This document shows positions 23,785 through 36,055 of a stretch of 64,000 nucleotides of DNA, piece after piece. A model generated the notes under the pieces. The model saw only the letters and a program-made list of their open reading frames with translations. It ran no database searches and was not told where the DNA came from. A program made the translations under genes and the position numbers. Source of the DNA: Sipunculus nudus (lineage: Eukaryota > Annelida > Sipuncula > Golfingiida > Sipunculidae); assembly GCA_026874595.1 (NCBI GenBank), contig CM049308.1:51967624-52031623 (forward strand), given 5' to 3'. Positions within the stretch are counted from its first letter, which is position 1, and the number at the start of each line of letters is the position of its first letter.

Positions 23785-24146
23785 AACTTAAAAAAGTTAG
23801 ACACGGCCACCCAACTTGAAAGACTGCACCATAAAATAGCAGTCACCCTACTGAAACCAGGACCATTGATCCACGTAGAAAGTCCAAAATCAAGAAAATT
23901 ATGCTTTTCAGTGGACTGGCAGTGACCAATAGGAACTGTTCAAGGACACTTAAACTTAAGGCTACAGAGGTTTTTAAATACTTAGCAGCCTGCCAGCAAA
24001 GAAATCTGGGGCAGGTGAAGTTTATTAACCGGTGCGAGGTACTGTACAAACTATGGATTCACTTCGGGCACTTGGAACTGGTGTCAACAAATATCGAGAG
24101 GCAGTTTTCATGCCCGCGTGCGGCGAACGCTTTCAGTAACACATAA
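23785..24146 (+). pseudogene. Unrecognised open stretch
   Basis: From 23901 an 81-codon frame reads KATEVFKYLAACQQRNLGQ, KFINRCEVLYKLWIHFGH and NIERQFSCPRAANAFSNT. The composition is protein-like and the upstream part is in frame with earlier stops. No family recognised; may be a transposon protein fragment. Confidence 0.25.
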
Positions 24147-24629
24147 TTTGTGATTTTTTTTTTAGTATGATATCTTATGAAAAATAACAGCGACATCTAG
24201 TGACAGACGTGAAAAACAAAGCAAGGGCAAGTAAAACCCTGAAAAATCTAACAAAATCTCAGACAGATTGATTTAACCTAACTGTTTTTTATTTGAGAAA
24301 ACAAATATCCAGTTTGATTCCGAAGAAGCTTTACTTATAATTAATTAGACATTTATCAATAACCATACTTTTAAACAGACCTCAAAAAGTGATCCATCAA
24401 GACGTTATGGCGTTTTTTTTGTTTTTTTTTTGTGTCATTGACTTATATGACTATTGTCGGAGAAATTATCAGACGCTGCCAACTTGGCGCAATTGCGCTT
24501 CATCATATTTCTATCTGCCTATTTCAGTAATATCTGTTTCATGTAACAAGACATTGCCTTTGAGGTACGCACAAATATATGTAACGGAGCCCTAGTCAGG
24601 GCAAAATGTCCCACGTACTATATATTTAA
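24147..24629. other. Unassigned sequence
   Basis: Poly-T stretches, no gene seen. Confidence 0.35.
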
Positions 24630-25330
24630 AGCGAGCCACTAACAAGAGAAAATTTGAAGAAGTACTCCAAGAAATACACAGCATCATTTCTTTTTGCAAA
24701 GATGTTCCCGGACAGCATCAAAGCAAAACAGTTTTCTTGCAAAGAAAAGCCAGCTACTTTTCAGTATTTGGCGTAGCAGAACATTCCAAGAAGTTGATTG
24801 GATCCAGTGTGAGAGGGCCAATAGTTCTTCTGTTTGACGAAAGAACAAAACCTTGGGAAGACGCTGTAGTGGTGAAATAGTATGCTTGTGACAGATTTAG
24901 CCATATCCTCGGAGTGTAAAGATTCAAAATATTGATCGACAAGCTGAGAATAAGATTGATTCAGCTCGCGCAGAATAATGTTCTTGCCTTAGGTTTTTAA
25001 ATTGTGCGCAGTTTCACAGGCTTATTGTATCATATCGTGCTCTAGCCAAAGGTCTCACAATCCAGAAGGTATTTACACTTATGGATATATACAAATGTGT
25101 ACTTGTAAAGCGCACTTGTGTTTAAAGGATTATTTAAATCATCAATGCTAATCCAGTTGGTTAGAGAATATTGGAGAACACACACAACATCATTGCTCTC
25201 CATTGGTTTTGTATTTTGCAACTGATATAGTTCTTTTTCCTTGATTTTCATGTAGAAATTAAAAAACCCTTACCCGAGACTCCAAGAATTTTGACTCCAG
25301 ATTATGAAACGATTGGCGACAGGACATAAC
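24630..25330 (+). pseudogene. Unrecognised coding remnant, part 1 (interrupted by a pearl-like element)
   Basis: An open run from about 24630 reads ATNKRKFEEVLQEIHSI, SKTVFLQRKASYFSVFGVAE, RGPIVLLFDERTKPWEDAV to a stop at 24880, then decays. Near 25300 the frame reads QIMKRLATGHNK and is cut by the insertion at 25331; it appears to resume at 26271 with QSEKLELQLREYLGTG. Protein-like composition, no family recognised. Confidence 0.4.
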
Positions 25331-26270
25331 AAGTGAGCCAGGGGTCATGACGCTCAGCTGAGTGGGAACACATTCACAGAAGGAATTTTATCATCTGAAA
25401 CCAAATTTTGTAAGTGGTATCCAAATTCAACTAAAGCATAGCTCCAAGGATATGGGTAACAGAGACCTTATTTCAGGTTTCCAAGGAAACTTCTAATGGA
25501 CCGTCCTGGATGTCAGGTCAGACGATTCAAGGTCCAATGGTTATGATTAAACAGACTTGTGCCCTGATTAACTACTGCTTCTTTAGAAGTCTCAACGATA
25601 GAGAAAAAAAGCGTAAATTTCGAAAAAATACTGATGCCGACACCAATCTGCAGCAACTGATGAAACCCAACATGATCAATATGAAAATTATTTTAAATAA
25701 TTGATTTAAATTTTAAACATTAATTATTCTAGGGCGTACTTTGAGCCCCATAGCTTAGAAGATATGGGTAACAACGACCTAATTTCAGGTTCCAAGGAGA
25801 TTTTCAGGGAACTCCCTGGATGTTAAGTGAGAAGATTCTTGTTCCAGTGGTTACGATTTCTACCCTGTTAACTGACTACCGTATTTTTGAAGTTCTCTAA
25901 AAAAATATAAAATATGCGTAAAAATTAGAAAAAATATCAAGATGGCGTCACCAGTCTGCAGAAACATTTCATGATCAATATGCATGCAAAGAATCATGAT
26001 GATCAACGCATTAGTTGTTCAGATAGTGAAGCTTTTATATCAAATTTGTAATTATTCTGGGGGTTACTTCTAAGCTCTATAGCTTTGAGGATATGGGTAA
26101 TAAAGACTTTATTTCGTGTTTCCAACGAGATTTTAATGGACCTCCCTGGACGTAATTTTAGAAGATTCTAGGTCCAGCGGTTACGATTTGTACCTGGTTA
26201 ACTGACCGACGAACGCCGGACAAAGTGTGATCCCTGTAGCTCAGATGACTTTCAGTCAGCTGAGCTAAAA
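25331..26270 (+). mobile_element. Complete pearl-like (HINE-type) element, about 940 bp
   Basis: Starts AAGTGAGCCAGGGGTCATGA then GCTCAGCTGA, ends with hairpin AGCTCAGATGACT-TTC-AGTCAGCTGAGCT (26238-26266) and AAAA, the same termini as the composite at 2581-5858. Inside are three core units with CATAGCTC/T-x-GGATATGGGTAA near 25436, 25748 and 26078, and a short CGACGAACGCCGGACAAAG tract before the 3' hairpin. No protein encoded; the frame 25510-25704 is part of the repeat. Confidence 0.85.
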
Positions 26271-26880
26271 TAAGCAAAGCGAAAAACTCGAACTTCAACT
26301 ACGGGAATATCTGGGTACAGGCATGTGTATTCCCAGTCAAGTAAATGATACTACTTTTCAGCTGTACTTTAACAACCAGAGCACTGAAATTTACAAGGAT
26401 TACGGGAGTCGGCTTGTACATTTCAGTGTCACAGCTGGTTCTGTCAGGTACGTGTTTGCCAGCAAAACTTCATTTAAACACTCCCAGCTCATGTGGACAT
26501 TGCTAGACTAAACATAAAAATTACTCTCATTGAGATGCGAGGCAAATTATTTTTTTCCTCAAAACTTTTCTAAAGATTCAAGAGCTTTTACCCTTTTCAT
26601 AGGTTTTAAAGATTTTATCACCCTTCGAAATATGTCGATCTCCCTGCAACCCTTTGCAGCCAACATGATACAATGGACCCAGGTAGAAAGACATGCTTCT
26701 AATGTGGGCAAATAAAAACTGGTCATATATAAACATGAGGAAGCTTATAACTATATGTCAGGAGTAAGGAGGAATGCTAATGAGAATAATACCAGTTCAG
26801 AACCAGACAATGACGAGGACCAAGTCGACGACCATAGTGATCAAGCAGACTTTTAACAAGAGAGACATGGTGCCCATGAC
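26271..26880 (+). pseudogene. Unrecognised coding remnant, part 2
   Basis: After the insertion the frame reads QSEKLELQLREYLGTGMC, then FQLYFNNQSTEIYKDYGSR and SVRYVFASKTSFKHSQLMW to a stop near 26510, then a second run RAFTLFIGFKDFITLRNMS and an acidic tail (SSEPDNDEDQVDDHSDQ) ending near 26855. It looks like the C-terminal half of a protein with an acidic end. No family recognised. Confidence 0.4.
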
Positions 26881-27385
26881 CAGGTCCATGATTATGAAGT
26901 AATGGTAGTTGATTTTATTTGTGCTATATTAATCATATTATTGTCAACTATGGTGTAAACATATATTTTATTGATAAAATTAAAGTACACTTGCACAGTT
27001 CTCAACATGCGGAAGCTTTGGCCAGCGAGTGTGCTGCTCAAAAAACGTTGCATGTAGGTACGTAGGCTACCCCTCCGGTGCCTCAGTTACATACAGTACA
27101 GGTGTACTTATAGAACCTCGGACATTCGCACTAATGTCTTAACAAGTTATGACTTCTGGATTACAAGCAGTTATTTAGCATAGAATGTATCCAGTTGCAT
27201 GTTTTCTAGATATTTTTAGTAAACAAAATTGACTTATTTGTGAAAAAAACTTGTATTTCTTCATGACAGCTTGACTGGAATGTTGCGAATGTGAGAGGGA
27301 CAACGACATAATTGTAAATTTATGATGTATTAATTTATTACAACAAAACAATAATATTTGACATTCTTGGGCAGGCCGTGGCATT
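26881..27385. other. Unassigned sequence
   Basis: No gene seen. Confidence 0.35.
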
Positions 27386-27393
27386 AGTACCTG

Positions 27394-27930
27394 TAGACCA
27401 GAACTGGACTCTTCGGGGCCTAGTTATAATCTGATGTCTATGTTGCCCCGTCACAGTCCAGCACCAACATGCCACTTCCAGGGAGTCCAGTGGAGTTTCC
27501 CACCGGAAGGCTGTAGCTACTGTGACTCAGAATTCTAACTCAGTCTTATCAAATAAGTTGTTATTTACCCCTCTGTGTCAAATCCACTCCTTCCCAGTAC
27601 TGATAAATGCATATATTTTCACAATTTCCTAATATATTTTCCAAACGCAAATGACTACCGGATACGACATGGGTTTACAGGATATATCAGCTCATGGGGA
27701 TAATAAAGGAAAAAAAATAGATATATCAGTATTGGGAGGATGTGGATTCGATGCTGAGAGGTAAATAACAACTCTGTTGATAAGAGTGAGTCGGTATTTC
27801 GACACGTGCTGGACTGTCATAAAAGTTTAAGCCTTCCAGTGGGATTCTCCACTGGACTCCCGGTAAGTGGCATTTAGGTGCTGGACTGTGATTGGGCAAA
27901 TAGGCCCCAAACAGTCCAGTTCTGGACTAA
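27394..27930. mobile_element. hAT-type MITE with ~200-bp terminal inverted repeats
   Basis: Flanked by a perfect 8-bp duplication AGTACCTG (27386-27393 and 27931-27938), the length typical of hAT transposition. Left end TAGACCAGAACTGGACT; right end, reverse complemented, TTAGTCCAGAACTGGACT. Inverted similarity runs about 200 bp inwards (CAGTCCAGCACC, AGTCCAGTGGAG, GTTGTTATTTACC on both arms), leaving a spacer of about 130 bp. No coding capacity. Confidence 0.85.
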
Positions 27931-27938
27931 AGTACCTG

Positions 27939-29103
27939 GACCCCATTGTGGATCTGCAGTTAAGATTAATTTCTCTTTTTGATGGAGCAAATACATTTGA
28001 CTGCACAGCACTTGACTTGGTCTAACACAGTGTTGGGTGCCTGTCACAATGAGCAGACACGATTGCTTCAGCCCAGCTTCCTGCATGTGGTACATCCTCA
28101 CTGCATACTTCATGGCCCGTCCAGATGATAAATAGTATACATGTGAATGCACCTCCCATGCTGAAACCGCCTGGTGTGTACCAGTGGTCTATAGTTATAA
28201 ATATATAAATCACATGCCATAAGAATTATCTTATGGTGTCATTTAACAACAAATGTTAATTAAGATGTTTTTATTTGTACCAATGAGGGGCTTGGTTTAG
28301 CAGACTTGGGATTTAAAGAGATCGTGAAAAGTTACAAGCTTAACAAGCCATACTTTTGCTCAAAGAAGTATGAAGTGGAAAAAATCCGTTACCATTTTTA
28401 AAAAGTGCGTGTTTTTAATGACGGATTGGGAATGCCGTTATGTTGTCTGATAAGTCCCGGTTCAAAATGAATTTTCATTTTACCCTCATTCTCATTGTCA
28501 ATGTTTGAAATGTCCCTGTCTAATCACATGTAATATGCAGCTGAAGTGCTACGTATTTTTCAAACCCAATCACCTGTTATTTCCAATTATCCATTTTTAC
28601 CATGGCCGTGTTTCACGACGGTCCCATGACAAGCACCCAACGAACCCCACTCGGTCTTACAACAAAATTGATTGATTTACTTATTTTTAAAACAGCATGC
28701 AAGCTGAAGTATAGTATTTCTTTCTTTAAAATGGAAGATATAATGATATTCACCACTGACTGGTTACATTTTTTTAACTTTTCTTGAAATTATACAATAC
28801 CCAGATGCGGACGGCCAGACAGACGAAAATCGCAACGACGATCAACTCAATATTTACTTAATAGTCCATTTTTCAGCAACCGGCCTGTGGGAGTCGGGGG
28901 GGGGGGGGGGGGGGGCACATTGTAAATTGTTATGGGATTTAGTTATGATTAAATTTAGTATATATTACACACAGACATAATATAGTATACTCTGAAAAAT
29001 ATATTCACAAGGCTCAAATTCTTGATATTTTTAGCCACGGTTTGCAGCCTGACACACACCAGTTAAATGAACAAATGTTAAATGTTTTTACTTTTTTCAA
29101 CAG
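27939..29103. other. Unassigned sequence
   Basis: Contains a G20 run (28896-28915). Minus-strand frames at 27874-28213 run into the MITE; an AMKYAVRMYHMQEAGLKQ stretch looks protein-like but is not recognised. Confidence 0.35.
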
Positions 29104-29266
29104 AATGGCGGTCAGAGCATGTACGGAGTCAGTTACCATGACTTTAGCCATTTCGAATGCCAACAGTCAAATCATCATTGCCCACATGAGGACCATATTG
29201 GCATTTGCAAAGGATGCTTTGCCTATCACCAAGCTTTCCAGTTTTCTAGATCTGCAGATGATGAAT
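29104..29266 (+). CDS. Candidate internal exon, Cys/His-rich
   Basis: Bounded by a polypyrimidine tract plus CAACAG acceptor and a GAAT/GTAAGTA donor. The 163-bp interval is open in two frames. One reads FECQQSNHHCPHEDH and GICKGCFAYHQAFQF, a Cys/His spacing (C-x5-H-x-C, then C-x2-C-x3-H) that could bind zinc. The other reads RACTESVTMTLAISNANSQ. No family recognised, and splice signals alone do not prove a gene. Confidence 0.35.
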
Positions 29267-31683
29267 GTAAGTAAAAAAATAGTTATATTTACTCATCTTT
29301 ACATTACAACACATATATATATATAAGGTTTTTTGATTTAACTTGGCACCCTTTACTAAATTATTACTTTCCTTACAACATTCTACTGTTATTTTGCCTC
29401 TGTTGATTTATTAGTATATTTATACAGCATAACTGAATCTGCTTGGATTTCTAAATTGCAACACAATGTAGCATTGGCTGATGTGGGATACTAATTTAAT
29501 ATGGTGACCCATTCGTATACAAGTAAATCACTCTAGTTTTTTCCCCCTGAAAATTGAAATCAAAATCTCTTGTAATGTATGATAACCTGTTTTTGCTTAC
29601 ATTCACAGTTTTTGCAAAGTAAGAGACTTCTATGAAGCTGCTATTGAGAAAATGGTGAAGTGCTTCCCATTTTTTCTATAATATTTTTTTCTTCTTATTT
29701 TACTAGCTCCTGTTGCATTTGTTTTTATTCCTTGTAAGTATCCAAACACTTTACTACTGGTGTCGGAAGTGCGTTATTCCCTTCTGGCATTGCAAACAAA
29801 GCATTATCAAATGTTTTTGATTTTCCAGAATAACCTTCCCTCTTTCATGATTTGGCAAGACGGCTTCTCTCTGTATTAAGCTCTTCCAGGGCTTTTATAT
29901 ACGATTTCTGAACAATGCGAACAGAAGCAGAAGTATTGTTTTCAGACAAGTTTGCTGTTTCACGTTTGCCATTTACTTCCATATGCTGTAAAAACAATTT
30001 GACTTGTAAAATATTTGGAAAAGTCACTTGTAGAACTGGAGGCCACATTACTTGTTTTCCTGTAGACTTGATTTCTCTCGCAGTTTCTCATTTTCTTCCT
30101 CCAATACATCTTTTCTGGTCTGCAGACGCCCCCCCCCCCCCCAAAAAAGAACCATAACCATGAGCACTACATGTGCTTATAGTTAATTCCTTAGAATTTA
30201 AACTCCCCGTGTAGTGTTAGCATCAGAATTAGAATATCCTTTCCCATTCCTATCATTTATATGTAGTCTTCACATATACAGAGACTCGAAAAATACCAGG
30301 ATATTTCAAGGACGTTTCCATGACACACCCAGAATTTCCATTGCTTTCCATAACTTTTCAACCCTGGAAAATGAAATTGCCATTTTCTTTATCACAGCCT
30401 AGTGCCGCAGCTATTCACTTTCATAAAGGGTTGTCTTTGTTTTAGAGCTTCCCTGTTTCCCAGCCATGGAGTTGGTGAACCATGATACGTTTTCCTCTTG
30501 GCTTGCATATTCCATGCTAGACAAAATCGTTGGAGGTATACATGTGGTCGCAGACTATCGTATACTAGTTTATCTGTATCAAGTGAAACAAATGTGTTCA
30601 TCAGGACTAAATTAAACTAAAACTGAAGTAAAAATATTACTAAATTTTGTTAATATACCTGGATTTAATATTGTAAATTGCATTTGGGATTTTTTTTAAC
30701 ACTCCCCACCAGTCTAAATATGAACATACAATGGAGCATTTTTCATGTAGTTTACAAGTAAGGCCAGACTTTTTCAATTTTTTGGTTTACGAACATTTTG
30801 GAAAAGAGTCATAGGTAGGAGGTAGGGAAAAAAACTTTCGGCTTACACCTGCATGTATATGGGTGCTCGCAATGCTGTATCATTCAAACAGGTTACAACA
30901 TTTCATTCTTAAAATGGCACAAAAACTAACAAATACTTCTCTACCATGCAGAATAATGTTCCATATCATTACCAGTGTTTACTAAACATATAAATACCTG
31001 CATCTAATATATATGAACCTTGTCCATCGTTAGCTTTATCAATACTGCTATCTGTGAAATACCTTTGGTTGTATCAAATAAAAGAATACCCAGACAAAAA
31101 TGGCAAGCTGGTTTACATATTCCAATGATAAATTATGGTAATATTAAATTAAAAATGGAGTAACACATTGGTATTGCAGTCTAAGAAACACATAAAAAAT
31201 AAGCATAAATTATCATGATATATCAATATCTATTGCTTCAGAGTATTACTCAATTGTATATATATTACTAAAGTGTTATCGCAATACCTCCAATTTGAAC
31301 CATTCAGTATGATCTTTATAAAAACAAACAAAAAATAATAAAAATATACATGGTGGAATGCTGGCATATTTTGCATCCAGAATATGAACCAGGTCTATAT
31401 TTCTAAATCTTATCTTAGAACAGTTTAGAACACACTAAGATCCATGAAAATATGTCCATTTTTACCCTGCTATAATGTGGCAGAAATACTGTGCTTTAAC
31501 TGAGATTTTTAGAATTTTTAGTCACAAGGGATTTCCCAGTGTGTGGTGTCACTGCCGAGATGACAGTGCTCATTAGTTTTTCAACTTTTTGAACAAGTCA
31601 CACAACCTCATGTTTTTAGTGGAAAAATATATAGAAAAATATTATTCCTCAAGGAATTAGGCTCATTTTATGTAAAATATATT
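29267..31683. other. Unassigned, AT-rich
   Basis: A C14 run at 30129-30142. A minus-strand frame (29845-30048) reads SYIKALEELNTERSRLAKS, coiled-coil-like, without homology I recognise. Rest shows no gene. Confidence 0.35.
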
Positions 31684-31965
31684 TTAATACTTTTTTTCAT
31701 AACCAAATATGTTATATGATAATATGAGATTTGGAATAGGTTTGCTTGACCTGAATTTACGGAGTCGAAGGTTCGCATCGAGCTCCACGTTCAACAGTCG
31801 CATCACCGCGCACTTTGTTATCTCTCGGCCTATTTTTCGGCATTCTGTCTTGATATTTATGCAAACCCAGGTATTCTTATCCTTATCGTTTAAGGTATTA
31901 AAATGATGCAGTCGAAGGTCCCAGGCGTCTTGAAAACAGCGTTTCAGTCGTGCCATGGGTAGCAC
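31684..31965 (-). CDS. Small open frame of unknown function
   Basis: 93 codons; a more likely start is the internal ATG at about 31953 (MARLKRCFQDAWDLRLH). The product is basic, with NTWVCINIKTECRKIGREI and NVELDANLRLRKFRSSKP. Composition is protein-like, but no domain, neighbour gene or splice signal supports it. Could be chance. Confidence 0.25.
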   Translation of the reverse strand: MLPMARLKRCFQDAWDLRLHHFNTLNDKDKNTWVCINIKTECRKIGREITKCAVMRLLNVELDANLRLRKFRSSKPIPNLILSYNIFGYEKKY

Positions 31966-32938
31966 TTCTAAATGACGGATAAGTAGCGACGCAGAAGATT
32001 TATCGGAGAGTTTCCACAGTAAATTACGATTTTTATCAATTGCATGTTACGCTTTACATCTATTCTTTTTTATAAACTTTTATAAACTTTCGACAGATCA
32101 TTATTTGATTTTGCAGTTTCTATTATGTTATCTATTTTGTAAATATTATTAAATTGAAAGATTCATAATAAACCTCTGAAAAGAAAATATCCGTGAATTC
32201 TCCATTTCTTCGTACCTTTTAGACACTCCAACCATTTGCCTTTATGGCCGAAGAATACGCTATCGTGATTGGCTTAAAAACTCCATTTGCAAACAGGAAA
32301 GCTAACTGATCAGCCAATTAAAAGAGTTCATACACTTTCGCTGATTACAGATTCATAATCAACAAGGCTTTTTATGCAATGACAACAGTTACGGACTCAG
32401 CGGCGCAATATTTTTTTTATTGTATACTGATCTCCTGTCAGAAACCTTGTAATTATATATAAAACAAATTCATTTTTTTTACATATATGCATATTTAAAA
32501 AAAATAATTTTTAGTTCATATATCACTCCTTTCATTTAAACATGCAGCTACATTGAAGCCAGTGTTACAAGTAAATACACACTTACAAAGAGTGAAGAAT
32601 CTGTCTAAACTGAATAGTACTTAAAATCCATTATGACAGGTATTGAAGTTAAATTGAAAGAATTTAAAGGAGTGCTTTTTCTTCAAATAATTTTGTATGT
32701 ATTAACAAGAGTATATAATAACGGCATACACAACAATCAGACACTGCCTAAAGCACAGTGATAATATTTAGCAATAAATAAGATTATCTGACAACACAGA
32801 AACATTAAAATGCATTGAGCTTGGATGTAGTTATATTAAAATAGTAATGTTTTTGTCATATAAACACTTGTATTTATGTAAGATTTAATTTAATTATCCT
32901 TGGGTGAAAATTATATTAATAATAAAACAAGAACACTC
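31966..32938. other. AT-rich, no feature seen
   Basis: No gene or recognisable repeat. Confidence 0.4.
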
Positions 32939-32969
32939 AAAAGTCAAAGTTTTCAAAACTTTGACTTTT
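32939..32969. repeat. Perfect 15-bp inverted repeat
   Basis: AAAAGTCAAAGTTTT, one C, then AAAACTTTGACTTTT. Role unknown; lies 130 bp outside the Harbinger element. Confidence 0.9.
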
Positions 32970-33102
32970 GAAACAATCTTGTGTTGCTTTGCAAAAGATA
33001 AAATAAGAGAGGTACTGAATCAAGTCAACAGGCATAGACAGTGAAAACAAAGTGAGAAAGCGATGTCTCTGCATGTTTTAAGAAGGGCTCTCGAATGCAT
33101 AA

Positions 33103-33310
33103 AGCTGCGTGTCCACTTATGCGGCACGGATACGGATGGGGATGCGGACGCGTTTTTAATCGCGCATATGGAATAATGGAGTGTGTCCACTTATGCGGTG
33201 CGGAGTGCGTGCGACGTGCGGAAACGTATACGTTTTTTGAAAACCGGACAATGTAGCCACGGGTACGGAAACGTATGCGGAAACGCACAAGTGGACACAG
33301 AACTTGTCGT
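33103..33310. repeat. Left terminal and subterminal inverted repeats of the Harbinger element
   Basis: GC-rich end: AGCTGCGTGTCCACTTATGC at the tip, GTGTCCACTTATGCGG again at about 33183, AAACGTATACG / AAACGTATGCGG and CACAAGTGGACAC inwards. The flank beyond 33100 is AT-rich. The open frames here (33025-33381 -, 33183-33449 +) are shadows of the repeat. Confidence 0.85.
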
Positions 33311-33412
33311 ACGGAAATTTCCACTGATGACATCAGCTCACTTTTCATACCAGGTGATGCGATCATTTCATGGTAAATCACGTGTAGTCACCGTGCATCA
33401 GAGTGCATTAAA

Positions 33413-36055
33413 ATGCCCAGACTGGACAAAGAAGTTTCTGAAAAGTTGATCGAACAAGTGCGCGACCACAGATGTCTGTAGGATCCGATCAGCGCCGAGT
33501 ACAAGGACGCTCAGCTAGTTTTCAACGTATGGAATAGCATAGCAAAGGCTATGAGGGATCCTGCTGTGGCTGGTGAGTGACTGTTTCTGGATGTAAAATT
33601 AATGACAAGACTTTTCGCTCTGTTAAACATGTGTAGTTTGTAAAAAAATCTTTTGTTTTCAAGACATGAGCTCAGAGTGAGATATCATCATTAATGATTG
33701 TGTATTTACTACAGCAGTGAATAAAAATGACAGAATTTATTAAATACTCAGTTAAATTAGATTAAGACTTGGTGATTGATTATTTTATACAAGATTAGGT
33801 CTAAACTGAAGTTGTAGGAGAACTACAATATTAAACAAATTGTCGCTACATGTTATTCACGTGTTATATTGCTTGCAGGTCTGGACTGGAAGAAGAAATG
33901 GCGCAATTTACGAGACATTTACATGACAAAGAGAAAACAGGTTAGAACAACCAAATGTGGACAAAGTGCCCGAAGAGCAAGGAAGTGGATATATTTTGAC
34001 AGCATGTGTTTCCTCGACCAATACACAGAAGAACAATGGTAATTAGACTTAACATTTAATGCATGAATATTTCAAATATGTCAAACTCTTACTCTATATT
34101 TTGAAATATTTATGATTGGCTCGTCTGGCTTTTCCACACTGTTCTATGACTTTTTTTTTAAATACTGTTCCAGCACTGAAACTATTGTCCCGCAGGACGA
34201 AACAGAGAGTGAAGAAGAAACTGGTCTCGAGGGCTCATAGGATGAACCTTATATGTCATAAAGGTTTGAACAAATTAATATAAATTACATTATTTGAAGA
34301 AAACATTTGTAGGGTTCTGTTATTTAAATAAAAATCCAGTTTAAAAGTTAAAAAAGACAGACTTAACGCGTGTTAGCTCATAAAACATATCAAAATTTAG
34401 TTTTCAAACTGTCCCCTACGAACATGTCTTTCATGCCTGGATGCAGGTGCTACATCATTGAAGTATTCCTTGAAAATTGCTCTGATTTGCTGTGCATTCT
34501 GTGCTCCTCCATAACCAACGCCGGGAAATCTGCGAAGCCCCTGAGTTGGTTCTGCTCCTGCATGTTGTAGCAATGAGGATATCTGAGAAGGCGTTGATTG
34601 CGATTGAAGAAAATTATGCAGCACACAAGTTGCCTTCACTACGTCATTTGCGACCCCAGTTCCAACTGCAAGTTTTGTGTGAAACACTCTCCACCGAACA
34701 GCCAGAACACCGAACGCGTTTTCTACGATCCTTCTTGCCCCGGACAGCCTGTAATTGAATACTTGCTCATCATAGGGACATCCCCTTCCAGGGTATGGTC
34801 TCATGATATGGCGCTGTAAGGGGAAGGCCTCATCCCCTATAACCACACAAGGAACTCATCATCGGGAAAGTTTAACTTTTCCGTTACTATGGCTTTTCCG
34901 AGATTTGAATTTCCGAATATGCCCCCGTCGCTGTTCCGACCGTAAGACCCAACATCAATCGCAATAAATTTCAAATCTGCGTCCACCAGTGCCATGAGGA
35001 CTATTGAGAATGTTCCCTTATAATTAAAATACTGGGACCCTGTGTTGTTTGGGCACTTTATGACCACATGCTTCCCATCAAGAGCAGCTAAGCAGTGAGG
35101 AAACTGCCATTTATCTTTAAAATTTGCGGCTATCGATTTCCATTCTTCTGTTGTTGTTGGTAATTTCATGTAGATGGGTACTAATGTTTGCCACAAAAGC
35201 TGACACACTTCTCGCACAATATTGCTTACGGTCTTCACTCCCAGCTGGTAGGCAAAGGCTAGAGAATGGAAGGACTCCTCTGTGGCCAAGAACCTGTATA
35301 AGTAATACAGGAGCATATTAATGAAAATAACTTAAAATTATATAATTACATAATCGCAATTAAAACAGTGGTTAGATAGTGGCAAAGTAAATTTTCTATG
35401 GGTATTTCAAGTATATAGGATTCAAAGGTTTGCTTGTAAGGTTGTATGTGTCACTGTATATTTTACCTAATTTATTTTAAAACATTCTTAAATTTTCAGA
35501 TCAATGACACCGTCTGTTGTGCAGCAATCTTCCTCAGTCAGTGATTTGCCTTCATTTGTGGATATGCAAGGGCCCTCAAAAACAACAAAAGCACATAAGA
35601 GGAAAGCAAACTCAAAGGAATCTTCAGATTCAACAAGCTCCATGGAGAGAGCTCTGGCCGATCTAATCGTGCAGCACAGGAACGTCGCAGGGAAGATGCT
35701 TGAAGGTGTTGATGTAACAAGGATCAAGTCAGCCGAAGAACTGTATTTTGAAAGCGCTGCTCAGCGTATGGACCGATTGCCAGAAAAGACAAAGTCAGAT
35801 TTGATGTTCCAAATCTCCTCCTTATTATTTAATGCAGAGAACACTGATATTGCCCCAATGCCTGTCCCCCCTTTACCTACACCAAACTCCCCAGTTTCTT
35901 CGTTTTCTTCAGCACCAGGACCATCAGTGGAACCGCCTCAATGGACCTGCCCCACACCTGCTACGGATCGTGTACACAGTACACACAGCATGGACTTTGG
36001 CAGAGAAACGTCCATCATTGCACAAGCTATGAATTTGGCCAGTAATATGTCGTAA
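33413..36055 (+). pseudogene. Harbinger partner gene: MADF-BESS protein, four exons, with in-frame stops
   Basis: Exon 1 33413-33572 (GCTG/GTGAGT donor), exon 2 33879-34038, exon 3 34174-34263, exon 4 35500-36055, all with AG/GT boundaries and compatible phases. Exons 1-2 form a MADF domain, a Myb/SANT relative: KLIEQVRDHRCL, YKDAQLVFNVWNSIAKAM, GLDWKKKWRNLRDIYMTKRK, ARKWIYFDSMCFLDQY. Exon 4 has a basic stretch and a BESS-like helix pair, RMDRLPEKTKSDLMFQISSL, then a Pro/Ser-rich tail. Such proteins bind element ends and cooperate with the transposase. Breaks: the conserved Trp after HRCL is TAG, and exon 3 ends with two in-frame stops (34238 and the TAA just before its donor), unless its true donor differs. 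The transposase catalytic exon lies in intron 3 on the other strand. Confidence 0.8.

Noticed and set aside
33025-33449. 118- and 88-codon frames at the Harbinger left end
   Set aside because: They overlie the TIR and subterminal repeats and have no protein similarity.
35504-35727. Minus-strand frames opposite the MADF/BESS last exon
   Set aside because: Shadows of the plus-strand exon, which has BESS-like and splice support.
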